A stretch of 64,000 bases of DNA from Symbiodinium natans (GCA_905221605.1 CAJNDS010002479.1:1189319-1253318), one strand, 5' to 3'. Shown: positions 51,201 to 59,025, counted from the stretch's first letter. Numbers and translations are program-made. Notes: generated from the letters alone by a model not told the origin.

Positions 51201-54200
51201 TGCACAGCAGCTTGATGCATAGCCACTCCGGCTTCATAGGACTCCTCGTCCAACAACTCGCACGGAAAATCAACTTCCCAAAGATCAAGCCCACAACCCT
51301 CCAAACTAGAGTCACCCCAATGCTTTGAAGCTCCTCCATCATACTCAATATCCTTGAGCTTCGACATCCAACTTACACCGTACTCCCCATCCCTTCTCGT
51401 CGAATCGTTCAGGAGAGTCTGCACTGGAAACCCCAGACCCTTTAAAGCATCCTGGTACAAAGGGACAACGGCCTGAAAATCCCGTGGAGCATATGCCACA
51501 ATCACCCAGCGATCTTCACCAACCCAGGCCTCTGCTTCATGCCACCCTGTACTATCAAAAAGCTGAGGTTCATCATGGATGTTAAGCACTGTTCCGGGCT
51601 TTACCCTGCCATCCGGCAGCTTTCTTAACGTTGGCCCTTGACATTTTTCGATCCACAAGCCTCCTCCTTGAAACTGCCCCAGGCCTACTATCCAGGCGAG
51701 CCCTCCGTTACCATTCCGGGCATCACGATGCATAGGAGCTACAGTGTTTCGTGACAGGTAAAGCGTAGTCCATTGACCTTCCGGGTAATGATGCGCGACA
51801 AAACGATTGATGTAACGTGTGAGGTCCTCGTTTCCTTTAGCGTAGCGAGTGATACCCCTCAGACCCCCTTGACAATACAGTCCTAGGACCGCGTAGGTTC
51901 TGTCCCCTTCGAGGATAGACCGTTTAGGCGAGGGGAACCTCTTCACACATCGTCGCAGCACCTCCAAACAGATGTCAAACTCATAATTTTCAGCCTCTAG
52001 GCAGGATTTTAAGAATGCCTCCGAGTCCCTACACAAATGCAAGCAGCCTAGACCACCTAGGCTCGCGTCCCATTCATCTAGCAACTCCCTCGGCTCCCCA
52101 TCTGCATCGAGGCGAAATCTGCCAGATTCATCAAAACAGTTTTTCTTAGCAAGCTTTTCATCCCCGTGCGCCAAAGCAAAGTCGGACTCAAACTCATTTT
52201 GCACCGATTCCGAATCCGACTCAAGCTCACCTTTACCCCACTCCCCCCCAGGTGACAACCTGGCCAAGGAACCCTGCACATCAGGCACCACAATGCAGGT
52301 CTCAGACACACGCACCGTCCTGAGCACGAAATCCGGTGCACTCTTACCTCGAAGGCGATACTTAGGTTTCTTGAGCTCGGGGGTCTTGGGGCCGAGGGGA
52401 TACACCGTATTAGTCAACAACACCTTTTTCTCTTCCCCATCACAGTCCACAAGAACAAGGTGCCCGCCCGGCGTGTCCGGGGCCTGGCCCAAATACAATC
52501 CAGGAACCGTGCGAGACCTCCAGTGAGACGCAAACCCAGACCGGTGACGCTGACGCGCCTGCAAACGCACGCCGAATGGGAGAAGAGTGGGCTGAGGTAT
52601 ACCCAAATCACTGCAAAGATGCACCCAGTTTCGGCGACTCGCATGCAACACAGCCAAGGGCCAAAAACTCGGGCCCAACTCCGCCACCGCAAGCAGCTTA
52701 CGAGCCAATCCCTTAAGCTGTTGCACCGCCAGCTCGGCTTTGTTGCCCGCAGGAGCCTCACCAGGAGTCCAAGTGGCGTGAATACCGCGCGTCCTGCACC
52801 ACTCAACCAAAGGCCGAGCCCGGAGCTCCTGGGCACGGTCAGCATGATAACGATGTACCGGAAAACCGTACGACTCCAAGCGATTAATAACCGCCTGAAC
52901 GGCCGGAAAAACCTCTTTAGAGCGCTTAGACCGCAAAGGAACCCCAAGGAACAAGGTCCGGGTCTTGACAGGGGCCGGAGGTTCCGACGGTGGCGGTAAC
53001 GGGGGATCCTCAAGAGGAAACGCATCAGGACAACGAACACCGTCATCAGGGCCCGAAGGATCGTCCGGTGACTCCGGGCGCTTACCCACGACGCGATGAG
53101 TTACCTTGCTTACACCGGCACCGAAATCACCCGCTTCACCCGAAGCCTCTACCAACATAGGCGGCTCATCCGAAACCTCATCTCCCTCAAGGCGAATCTC
53201 CGAACGCTCCTCAACACCCGGTACACCGGAGACCGGTACGGTGAAAGCACAAGCCAAGAAAAACCTGTACCCGCGACCCTTGTCTCTTCCCGAAGCAACC
53301 GGATCAAAGCTGCGTCCGTCAACAAACGGCCCTGCCAAGTCGAATGATGCCGAATACAGACCCGTAACCGCAGCTCGCCAATGACTCCGCTGCCGTCCCT
53401 GAGCTGCAATACAAACCGGGCAACCCTTCCGAAAAGGGACATGGTCATTACCAACATGACGCTGAAACATTTCATCCTCAGTCAACTTGGCCAGCCACAA
53501 TTTTCGCTCTTCCACCACCCCCTGTTCTCCCTGTTCCCTTTTCCAAGAGCACCATGCGGCCTGGACGGCAGCCGACAACCCTGGAGCCCAACGAGCCCAA
53601 GTAGGAGCCTCCTGAAGCCGAGACTTGCCAGCACTAGGACCCTTTCCAAACCGCTGCCTTTCACTCTCAGTAAGAAATTGCTGATCCAAGGCCTCATACA
53701 GGAACCAAGAGTTGGTAGCAAACGACGTTGGCTTCGGCCGTACATGCCCAAACTTACCCTGATCAAATCGGGCCAGATACGTCGAATACACACTGGAGAA
53801 ATCAGACCACTCCTGGAAGGCCCACCACGAGGCCCAACCCCTCGGAGGAGCCAACGCTTGCTCTAAATACTCTTCAGGGTCTCGAGGGTGCTCCCAGCCG
53901 AACATAACCAATCGCCCATCCCTCAGGAATTGCTGATGGCCCGTGCCCTGAAATCCCTTGGCCGTTTCACTGGAGAAACCAAGGTTCGCAGCCGCCTGCT
54001 GCAGAGCCCACTGCGCAAGTTCAAGAGGATCGGTTACTTCAGTAGGCATTGCAACCCCGGAACCCTGCGTCGCCATACCATCAGATGACCCACACAAAGT
54101 AGGGGAGCTGGCGGTTTTGCTTATTGCACCACCGGCAGCAGGGATACAGGGAGGCCCATCCGCAGCCGCTTGGGCTATGGCGTACAGAAATAAGAAACGA

Positions 54201-57200
54201 AGCCAGAGAACACTATCCTCACGCACGATGTCCAACTGCCCCCCGGACAAGCCATCCAGGCCCCAGCGACCTTCGCCCCGATCACGGACTGGAGGAGGTC
54301 CTCCATCTTGTTCAGCACGACAACGGCTAATCGTTCGGCACGGTGGACCCCCGAGAACGGCGCCCACCACCCCAAGCGTAGCCCACACAATTAAGTGCTG
54401 CCACACATTGGAACTTAGAAGGTCTGCCCCCCTGGACTTCTCCACTTCCACAACAACCCCTGGAACTCTCCACCTTTGCTGACCCGCGAACAAATGCACC
54501 AAGACCTCCCCCGGCTTTGCACGTGAGATAGTCCGTCGTCGTCGGCGGTTCCATGGAACTCCTTCCGAATTGAGCCCCTCCAGAGAAGCGTCCTGTCCGG
54601 CAACGCGTGTAAGAAATTCATAGGGGACATGGGGAAACATACTACGTAACCAAATAAGCTGATCTTGCCGAGTGAGAGTTCCACCCGCGACCTTAGCCGC
54701 AAGCCACGCCCGCGCCTGATCCCTAGCAAACACTGGTTCGTCTACGGTCGTCGCCGGCTTTAGCAGTGGAACCTCACCCCGTTCTTGCAAGCCCTCGTAC
54801 TCCGCCACCAGCTTCAACCCTTGTTCCCGGGATACTAAGGGGCACCCTTTAACCACCGTAACATCAAGGGCCGCCTGACCTCGTCTCTTGATGACACAAC
54901 CCCTTTTTTTACAGGTGATGGAGAAACCCAGCTGAACAAGGTAGCCGGCGGGAATGATAACTTGACAGGAACCTTCACTAAGAAGGGTGCCCTGTTTGTT
55001 GATGTGAAGTTCCGTTACCCCACTGGCCAGATCAACCCTTATGACCCTGGACGAATCCAACTCCCCCGGTTCTGCAGGCCGTAAGGCGTTAGTCGCTCCA
55101 GAATCAACGAGCGCATATTTCTGATCTGATGCACTTGCCACGGCACTAATCAACCAACCCTTGTCAATGCCCAACTCCTTAAGACATCCCTCCTCCGAAA
55201 CCTCAGAAAGATGCAACGTCTTCAGATTGGCCCCTTGCAAAAGCTTAGCAGCCTCAGCGAAAAGGACTTCCTGCGCTTTAGCAGCAACGTCCTGACCCGA
55301 AGTGGCAGTGCTTCCTGACACGCTCGCGCCCCCCGCATCTTCTACCACACCTTTAGCTTGAGGGATGACTTTTGGTTTCGGGGCAACTCCAGGCTTCTTG
55401 GGCGCTGTTTTTGGGGAGGTAGGGCTGTTAGCCTCTGATGGGTTGACGACCTGCCGATTTTCGGGTGACACCAATGGGCACTCCGGACGAAAATGCCCTT
55501 CCTGACCACATGCCAGGCAGCGTTTCTGCTTTCGGGCAGCCGTTCTGTCATGCTTAAAGCGACAAGAATCCCCGAACCTACACCCCTTTCCCTCAACAAA
55601 GTTGTGGCAAGGACTAGGGTTATTCCCGGGTTCCTTCCCTTTCCCCTTCCCCTTCCCCTTACCCTTATCCCCTCCTAGACCTTCCAAGGCCTTTGTCGCG
55701 GCATCCGTCGCAGCAGCATTAATATTAGGAGGACGATCAGGGGAAGTGGGCTTTGAAGGTTGGGTTTCAGGTTCAGTTCTTGTTGCCGCATTCCGGGCAC
55801 GCTTATCGGGACTCCCTTGAGAATCCCCACTGATTGAAGCAGCTTCGCACTCTGCTTGCACAAGCCTCACAAGACTCACAACCGAGGACACTGAAGGATT
55901 GTAGTCCAAAGCTACCCGATGTCTGAAAGCATTCACCCGAAACCCTACCGCAGGGTACTGCGCAAGAAGACCCGATGTAGCTTGATCTATTCCCCGTAGC
56001 AATAGTGACGGGTCTGGGAGAGATGCCCCCAACTCTCTTACACGCTGCAGGTGCTGCATCCAACGTCTCAGCATTGTCACTGCCGCCCCTACCGACTTAG
56101 CCACTTCAGGGTTCACTAGCTGATGAAGAAGCATTGCTCGCTCTGACGAGCCTCCCGGCTGATACAGGCACTGTATCCTGAAGATAAGTGCTGCCGTAGA
56201 CAGCCAGCGGTTGGACACGGCTTCATCTCTCACATGACTGGGAACTGCGGCTAGGACCAATGATACGGCTCTGGACTCTACCCTTTGGTATTTGAAGACG
56301 TCGAAATGCGCTACAACATCAGCAGGGTCAAGACCTAATCTGTCTAAAGGATCCGCAACTAGCCAACGTTGATATTGGGCTGTTGCCGCAGACTCCACAC
56401 TGGCATACCAACTCGCTGCAGTGGGGCTTAGCCCTGTAAAAATTTGGCGAACTTGCCCCAACCAGTTGCCGCACGTTACTGCCGACGTGGCAATGTCAGC
56501 CGATGGCAGCTTAGGCAGATCAAAGATGTACTTCGCTGGCTCCTCCGGCCTCTCCGGCATGGATGCACTGGACCCTGACTGCCCACTCAACCCTACAACC
56601 TGTCCTGATTGGGGCCAGGCCCTCGAATCGGGAGGCGGCCCTGGCGGAGGTCTGATGACAGTACCACCTGGCGAAACAGGATAGCCGTCGCTACTCACAC
56701 CCCAAGTTCCCACCCCTCTGCCGCTGGACCTAGGAGTATGAAACCCTTGGCTACCCTCTATGGCCCCAACACCTACCGACCCTGGCACTTCACCTACCCC
56801 TTGACTTAGTACAGGAGGTTGACGAGGCATCGTTGCCGGTGCAACGAAGGATGTTGCAGCTAAGGAAGACCTCTGATATGCGTTCAGTGGCAAGTGACTT
56901 TGCAGAGATTGGCTGGCAGCTTCAGGCATGGGATGGCTCACAGCCATCATGCGGGGAGGCACAGTCTGCACCTCTGCTGCAGGCAAAGCTCTCTGGACAA
57001 CAGGCTTGGGGACTGCAACAGCATAGCGATCCAAGTCGGCCCTTGCCGAAGCCCCTTCCCCGGACCCTAACCCAAACGCTTCACCCATACCTCTCACTTC
57101 TATCCCTTCACGGTGGTTGGGGAGCACCTCTGGACCCAACATCGCAAAGGGTTGCACAGCACTCCTCCACGGAGCTACTTGAGCACCCCCATGACCCGGC

Positions 57201-58030
57201 GTAAACGACACAGGCGAATGCTGTACAAACTCTGGCACACGCTGTACAAGGTCCGGTTCAGGGCCAGTAGCTCGCGTACCTCCACTGTGCCAGCTGGATT
57301 GCGTCTCCAACTGCGCTTGCTCCAGACGTGCCCGGAGATTCCGGTTCTCCTCCAAGACCTGTCGCAACAATGCCTCCATATCCGACGGCAAGCCCTCTGC
57401 GACTGGCACAAGCTCACGAGGATCACCGGGTAGCGGTCGACCTGTCAACCCTTCATGCTCACTCAACCGGTCGGGAAGAGGAGCAGGTTGAGCACTCTCT
57501 GCTGACGCCAGCACCTCCACTGGCCCATACTCTGTAGGCTCTGAGGCCTCCGCACGCCAACCCTGCCCCACGTCGCACTGTGCTGTTCTGGAGACCACCG
57601 CCTCAGGGCGAATCTCAGTCCGATGCTCCAGTCGGGCCACACGGACTGGTGTAGCACTGAAATCGCCTTCGCTGTAAGGCGGCTCCAGCTCCCTACCTGC
57701 CTGATTTGTATCTCCTAAGCCAGCTTCATCTATCTCCACATTGACCCGTTGGGCGTCCTGGTCCAACGTGCTTGGCCGACTCCTCAACAGGTCAATCTCC
57801 GCTTGCACCTTCTGCGAATGGAAAGGACTCGCCACAGGCTTAGCAGCTTGGCCCTGCTCTAATGCTCCAGGCGACGCCTCGCCCTGCCAGCTTCCGCTAG
57901 TAGCTGCTGTAGGATCACCACTGCCGGTTTGGCTCAAGGCTGTTTGATACGCGGTCTCAGCATGCACATCACCCATTTCTGGGTCAGGCCCAGCGCTGGT
58001 CACTCTTCTATTCTTCAAGAAGGAATCCAT
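48203..58030 (-). CDS. Gag-Pol polyprotein of copia-type retrotransposon
   Basis: 3,275 codons from the first ATG (58030; context GCCATGG). The frame is open to 58072 but begins there with GTG. Domains by residue: disordered N-terminus with a short coiled coil (about 217-244); Gag core 500-740; KG repeats then a CCCH finger (C808, C817, C823, H827) and CCHC knuckle (C838, C841, H846, C851); aspartic protease LVDSGAT (D976); methyltransferase-like 1176-1441; integrase with HHCC (H1525, H1530, C1537, C1540) and D1564, D1731, E1766; 2OG-Fe(II)-oxygenase-like 2066-2186; reverse transcriptase with D2470 and YVDD 2573-2576; RNase H with D2755, E2794, D2829, D2878; then about 380 residues with three hydrophobic segments. 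It copies element RNA into DNA and integrates it. All catalytic residues sought are present, with no frameshift or stop. Confidence 0.95.
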   Translation of the reverse strand: MDSFLKNRRVTSAGPDPEMGDVHAETAYQTALSQTGSGDPTAATSGSWQGEASPGALEQGQAAKPVASPFHSQKVQAEIDLLRSRPSTLDQDAQRVNVEIDEAGLGDTNQAGRELEPPYSEGDFSATPVRVARLEHRTEIRPEAVVSRTAQCDVGQGWRAEASEPTEYGPVEVLASAESAQPAPLPDRLSEHEGLTGRPLPGDPRELVPVAEGLPSDMEALLRQVLEENRNLRARLEQAQLETQSSWHSGGTRATGPEPDLVQRVPEFVQHSPVSFTPGHGGAQVAPWRSAVQPFAMLGPEVLPNHREGIEVRGMGEAFGLGSGEGASARADLDRYAVAVPKPVVQRALPAAEVQTVPPRMMAVSHPMPEAASQSLQSHLPLNAYQRSSLAATSFVAPATMPRQPPVLSQGVGEVPGSVGVGAIEGSQGFHTPRSSGRGVGTWGVSSDGYPVSPGGTVIRPPPGPPPDSRAWPQSGQVVGLSGQSGSSASMPERPEEPAKYIFDLPKLPSADIATSAVTCGNWLGQVRQIFTGLSPTAASWYASVESAATAQYQRWLVADPLDRLGLDPADVVAHFDVFKYQRVESRAVSLVLAAVPSHVRDEAVSNRWLSTAALIFRIQCLYQPGGSSERAMLLHQLVNPEVAKSVGAAVTMLRRWMQHLQRVRELGASLPDPSLLLRGIDQATSGLLAQYPAVGFRVNAFRHRVALDYNPSVSSVVSLVRLVQAECEAASISGDSQGSPDKRARNAATRTEPETQPSKPTSPDRPPNINAAATDAATKALEGLGGDKGKGKGKGKGKEPGNNPSPCHNFVEGKGCRFGDSCRFKHDRTAARKQKRCLACGQEGHFRPECPLVSPENRQVVNPSEANSPTSPKTAPKKPGVAPKPKVIPQAKGVVEDAGGASVSGSTATSGQDVAAKAQEVLFAEAAKLLQGANLKTLHLSEVSEEGCLKELGIDKGWLISAVASASDQKYALVDSGATNALRPAEPGELDSSRVIRVDLASGVTELHINKQGTLLSEGSCQVIIPAGYLVQLGFSITCKKRGCVIKRRGQAALDVTVVKGCPLVSREQGLKLVAEYEGLQERGEVPLLKPATTVDEPVFARDQARAWLAAKVAGGTLTRQDQLIWLRSMFPHVPYEFLTRVAGQDASLEGLNSEGVPWNRRRRRTISRAKPGEVLVHLFAGQQRWRVPGVVVEVEKSRGADLLSSNVWQHLIVWATLGVVGAVLGGPPCRTISRCRAEQDGGPPPVRDRGEGRWGLDGLSGGQLDIVREDSVLWLRFLFLYAIAQAAADGPPCIPAAGGAISKTASSPTLCGSSDGMATQGSGVAMPTEVTDPLELAQWALQQAAANLGFSSETAKGFQGTGHQQFLRDGRLVMFGWEHPRDPEEYLEQALAPPRGWASWWAFQEWSDFSSVYSTYLARFDQGKFGHVRPKPTSFATNSWFLYEALDQQFLTESERQRFGKGPSAGKSRLQEAPTWARWAPGLSAAVQAAWCSWKREQGEQGVVEERKLWLAKLTEDEMFQRHVGNDHVPFRKGCPVCIAAQGRQRSHWRAAVTGLYSASFDLAGPFVDGRSFDPVASGRDKGRGYRFFLACAFTVPVSGVPGVEERSEIRLEGDEVSDEPPMLVEASGEAGDFGAGVSKVTHRVVGKRPESPDDPSGPDDGVRCPDAFPLEDPPLPPPSEPPAPVKTRTLFLGVPLRSKRSKEVFPAVQAVINRLESYGFPVHRYHADRAQELRARPLVEWCRTRGIHATWTPGEAPAGNKAELAVQQLKGLARKLLAVAELGPSFWPLAVLHASRRNWVHLCSDLGIPQPTLLPFGVRLQARQRHRSGFASHWRSRTVPGLYLGQAPDTPGGHLVLVDCDGEEKKVLLTNTVYPLGPKTPELKKPKYRLRGKSAPDFVLRTVRVSETCIVVPDVQGSLARLSPGGEWGKGELESDSESVQNEFESDFALAHGDEKLAKKNCFDESGRFRLDADGEPRELLDEWDASLGGLGCLHLCRDSEAFLKSCLEAENYEFDICLEVLRRCVKRFPSPKRSILEGDRTYAVLGLYCQGGLRGITRYAKGNEDLTRYINRFVAHHYPEGQWTTLYLSRNTVAPMHRDARNGNGGLAWIVGLGQFQGGGLWIEKCQGPTLRKLPDGRVKPGTVLNIHDEPQLFDSTGWHEAEAWVGEDRWVIVAYAPRDFQAVVPLYQDALKGLGFPVQTLLNDSTRRDGEYGVSWMSKLKDIEYDGGASKHWGDSSLEGCGLDLWEVDFPCELLDEESYEAGVAMHQAAVHFKTRTAQELTDAVRNGYGREVVEMLRVARLECEWYESLLAREQPAVELQGSIRAICTDVPLGTHDPEPDEIFRQTRTISLEQARQELPLWRPAALEEVQSLETVTQAVERVSTQEVNKWVSQGYKVLQIPGKAVLTRKAGVGRRRFRAVCCGNYLQQDLSADSLYAAGVDAATVRTVIAFVSLQCHWVGVVADIKTAFLHAPLQQVSQQEIWIVKPPHLLVDLKILEPTDRWRILKALYGLKTSPRDWAMYRDATIKDLTVNLGEKVYRFFQAQSDEALWLIRVPGLEIEAVMVIYVDDFIVFGVLALCRAVIEVIQHTWKLSDPEWLEVGKTVKFCGLEVVRTASGFRVTQESYLTELLAKYSVDDVAPVPMVKWQEPEEQEEFGLADVRAAQALTGALLWMSTRSRPDLSYTIARMAQYSTKSPKFVVAMGHQVLRYLKGTASMGLEYTNSVKDMWAPHGQLARPRTNTVLELYSDASHGPAGARSMQSSFVLWRGSLLLWESTKQPFITLSSAESELVSMTNTIQLGEAMQPVVEELLEDTISLMLLGDNTASVRAFEVANSSWRNRHLRLRAAAGRERVDAGTLVVTHLPGDFQIADVGTKPLARQRIFQLLALANVRVSSPETPESSTLRALRRLAWEQGSSVGISPATLIVLMLLARIQPGEGCRSNLYSGLGVLLLTDVISPVQAQPSRDLQAWQGLLGLGVGLVFVVTVGLVRVWWRLRARMLLYERLTPEMQLSPNVGAFSTSSRSPELVYVSPRLRVQQSSSSSGVLGQAVAPPDTRRGHETLTGDDTGGLPTVQIGGSTGSGNAHDARELLGAVETRDPEAVSRIVHGLRSQLVVWRVRDEQTHFLRRLLAIFGECFVGLLGDRCLEIRELREVARTYRYGIDNAVDRYRHQSSLEGYQSRGLQVHDVAGAYMQANRNLTPEEDSSDGDVSEIAAVPHGLQLPDEPLAQAVQLYFAGGENLFGRESGSGDEASAADPIVTHLCFAAG
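48206..49333 (-). other. Membrane-spanning C-terminal extension of Gag-Pol
   Basis: Residues 2900-3275 lie beyond RNase H, where copia polyproteins normally end. Hydrophobic segments occur near 2930-2941, 2951-2969 (followed by PVQAQ, signal-peptidase-like) and 2978-3001. The arrangement of a cleavable-looking segment followed by a long one recurs in the second frame, suggesting a shared origin or partnership. Confidence 0.6.
49361..50935 (-). other. Reverse transcriptase and RNase H domains
   Basis: Reverse transcriptase: VADIKTAFLHAP (D2470) and IYVDDFIVFG (YVDD). RNase H: LYSDASHG (D2755), LSSAESE (E2794), GDNTAS (D2829) and ADVGTKPL (D2878). The motifs and spacing are those of Ty1/copia. 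Confidence 0.95.
51473..51835 (-). other. 2OG-Fe(II)-oxygenase-like domain in the polyprotein
   Basis: Residues 2066-2186, between integrase and reverse transcriptase. The motif HRD (H2101, D2103), then H2164 in GWHEAEAW and R2174 ten residues on, fits the iron (HxD...H) and 2-oxoglutarate (R) ligands of the double-stranded beta-helix family, with LGQFQGGGLWIE as a likely core strand. Such enzymes hydroxylate bases, proteins or small molecules; the substrate here is unknown. Confidence 0.65.
52661..53458 (-). other. Integrase domain with long internal insertion
   Basis: The zinc motif (HVGNDHVPFRKGCPVC) is compact. D1564 (ASFDLAGP), D1731 (YHADRAQE) and E1766 (GNKAELAV) form the catalytic triad, with 34 residues between the second D and E. 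About 166 residues separate the first two aspartates, against roughly 60 usually, because of an acidic and proline-rich insertion. Confidence 0.85.
53708..54505 (-). other. C5-methyltransferase-like domain in the polyprotein
   Basis: Residues 1176-1441, between protease and integrase. VHLFAGQQRW resembles motif I (SAM binding), VVEVEKSRGADLL motif II, GAVLGGPPCRTIS motif IV with the catalytic PC (C1231), GWEHPRDP sits where ENV (motif VI) is expected, and FGHVRPKPTSFATN matches the C-terminal RKPT...TN element of some C5-methylase-like proteins. The Q after PC is R and the E-N pair is E-H, so activity is uncertain. Confidence 0.6.
54851..55153 (-). other. Aspartic protease domain
   Basis: ALVDSGATNALRP (catalytic D976) in a beta-rich context. 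It would cleave Gag-Pol into its parts. A single active-site motif, as expected for a homodimeric retroelement protease. Confidence 0.85.
55478..55609 (-). other. Tandem CCCH and CCHC zinc fingers
   Basis: C-x8-C-x5-C-x3-H (CHNFVEGKGCRFGDSCRFKH) followed by C-x2-C-x4-H-x4-C (CLACGQEGHFRPEC). The knuckle is usual for Gag RNA binding; the CCCH finger before it is an addition. Confidence 0.9.
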
Positions 58031-58132
58031 GGCACGCGCGATTTGGACCCCGTCACCCACACGATGTAACACTTAGACCCTGAAACCCTTAAGCTAGTCT
58101 CAAACTCTAGAGGCTATCTACGGCTGATAACC
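58031..58132 (-). promoter_or_regulatory. 5' untranslated leader
   Basis: About 100 bp between the 5' LTR and the ATG, with the candidate primer-binding site at its start. Confidence 0.6.
58118..58132 (-). other. Candidate primer-binding site (half-tRNA type)
   Basis: The minus-strand sequence right after the LTR is GGTTATCAGCCGTAG. It does not match a tRNA 3' end (no TGG). Its complement contains CTGATAA inside what could be an anticodon stem-loop, as in copia and Ty5, which prime from the anticodon region of a cleaved tRNA. The tRNA could be Ile(GAU)-like or a variant Met; not resolved. Confidence 0.4.
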
Positions 58133-58306
58133 TACGTAAAGTAGGAAAAGACCCAGCGGTTTTGCTTTTAGGACCACCCCCAATTGAGTTAACTGGCTAG
58201 CGGAGTTCCTACCAAACCCCCTATAACCCTACCCAAGAGGCCGGATCCATGCCTTTCTCGAACAAAAACAGCCTGCAGATGCGTACCTTGCCAGGGAGCT
58301 CACGCA
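58133..58306 (-). repeat. 5' LTR (174 bp)
   Basis: Identical to the 3' LTR. On the minus strand it holds CTGTTTTTG, which resembles the T-rich core element reported for dinoflagellate promoters (inference). Confidence 0.95.
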
Positions 58307-58311
58307 TTTAG
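58307..58311. repeat. Target site duplication, right copy
   Basis: TTTAG, followed by GGCTTGGGG, so the unoccupied site read GGGTTTAGGGCTTGGGG. Confidence 0.85.
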
Positions 58312-58975
58312 GGCTTGGGGGGTGCTAAGCATCCAGCTTGTTAACCAATCTCCCCAACCCCCCCCCCCCCCCATTCCCCCCCGCCACCATCACCAACCAT
58401 CACCAGAAAGCTCCACCAGAGCGGATTCGGTAGAAGGGTTTGGGGGTTGGGGGGGTGTAATTGTGCACTGTGGTGTTTAGGGGAGGACTCTGGGAGAGGC
58501 AGTCGCATTCCTGTAAAGAAATAGGGAGTGATATCCCTAAACCTTATGCCCTAAGCCTCCAAGAACCTACTACATAGGTTACCCACGTCTTTATTATACC
58601 CCTTACATACCCAAACCCAGGGCCCATACTTCAGAACCCTTTAAAGAAGGTAAGGGACCATACTAAGGGACCATATGACTACCCTTAGACAGAACCCAGT
58701 ATTCCAGTACTGCTAGTTACACAAACGTTCAGCTGTTCAGTTCGTTGCAGCTTCTCCTAGGGTTTCGGTTTAGGGTTGAATTTTTCGACACTTGGCACTA
58801 TGGCTTAAGGCCGAAAAAGCCCCAAACTGACCACTCTTTGATGGACTCACGTGCAAACAGGTCCGAGGGCTTTAGGGCTTGGGGGGCTGTAACGATTAGG
58901 GCGCCAGACAGGCTTTGAATTTAAGAGAAAACCCTTAACCCTAAGCCCTAAGCCCAAATTGCACGGAGTTCCAAA
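58312..58975. other. Unique sequence with family C MITE remnant
   Basis: A C tract at 58359-58372 and an inverted copy of the family C repeat at 58620-58690. No gene called. Confidence 0.5.
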
Positions 58976-58980
58976 CCCAG

Positions 58981-59025
58981 GTCTCGTGGTCGAAGACCGA
59001 CGAGGTGCGCGCCTGCACAGTGTTC
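58981..59025 (+). CDS. Candidate exon, unknown
   Basis: After AAACCCAG: VSWSKTDEVRACTVF, ending at GGTTTGGGG. VSW at the start recalls the VTW start of RCC1-like exons. Confidence 0.4.

Larger units (their letters stand above)
46421..58306 (-). mobile_element. Complete Ty1/copia-type LTR retrotransposon
   Basis: 11,886 bp, bounded by identical 174-bp LTRs and a TTTAG target duplication. On the minus strand the order is 5' LTR, candidate primer-binding site, Gag-Pol, second frame, about 390-bp untranslated region, polypurine tract, 3' LTR. The order integrase before reverse transcriptase places it in Ty1/copia. It is more than twice the usual copia length because of extra domains. It contains no telomere-like arrays, unlike all surrounding sequence. 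Identical LTRs and uninterrupted frames indicate a very recent insertion. Confidence 0.95.

Noticed and set aside
48433-57947. Many plus-strand and alternate-frame open frames inside the retrotransposon
   Set aside because: Shadows of the Gag-Pol frame; GC-rich coding DNA leaves antisense frames open.
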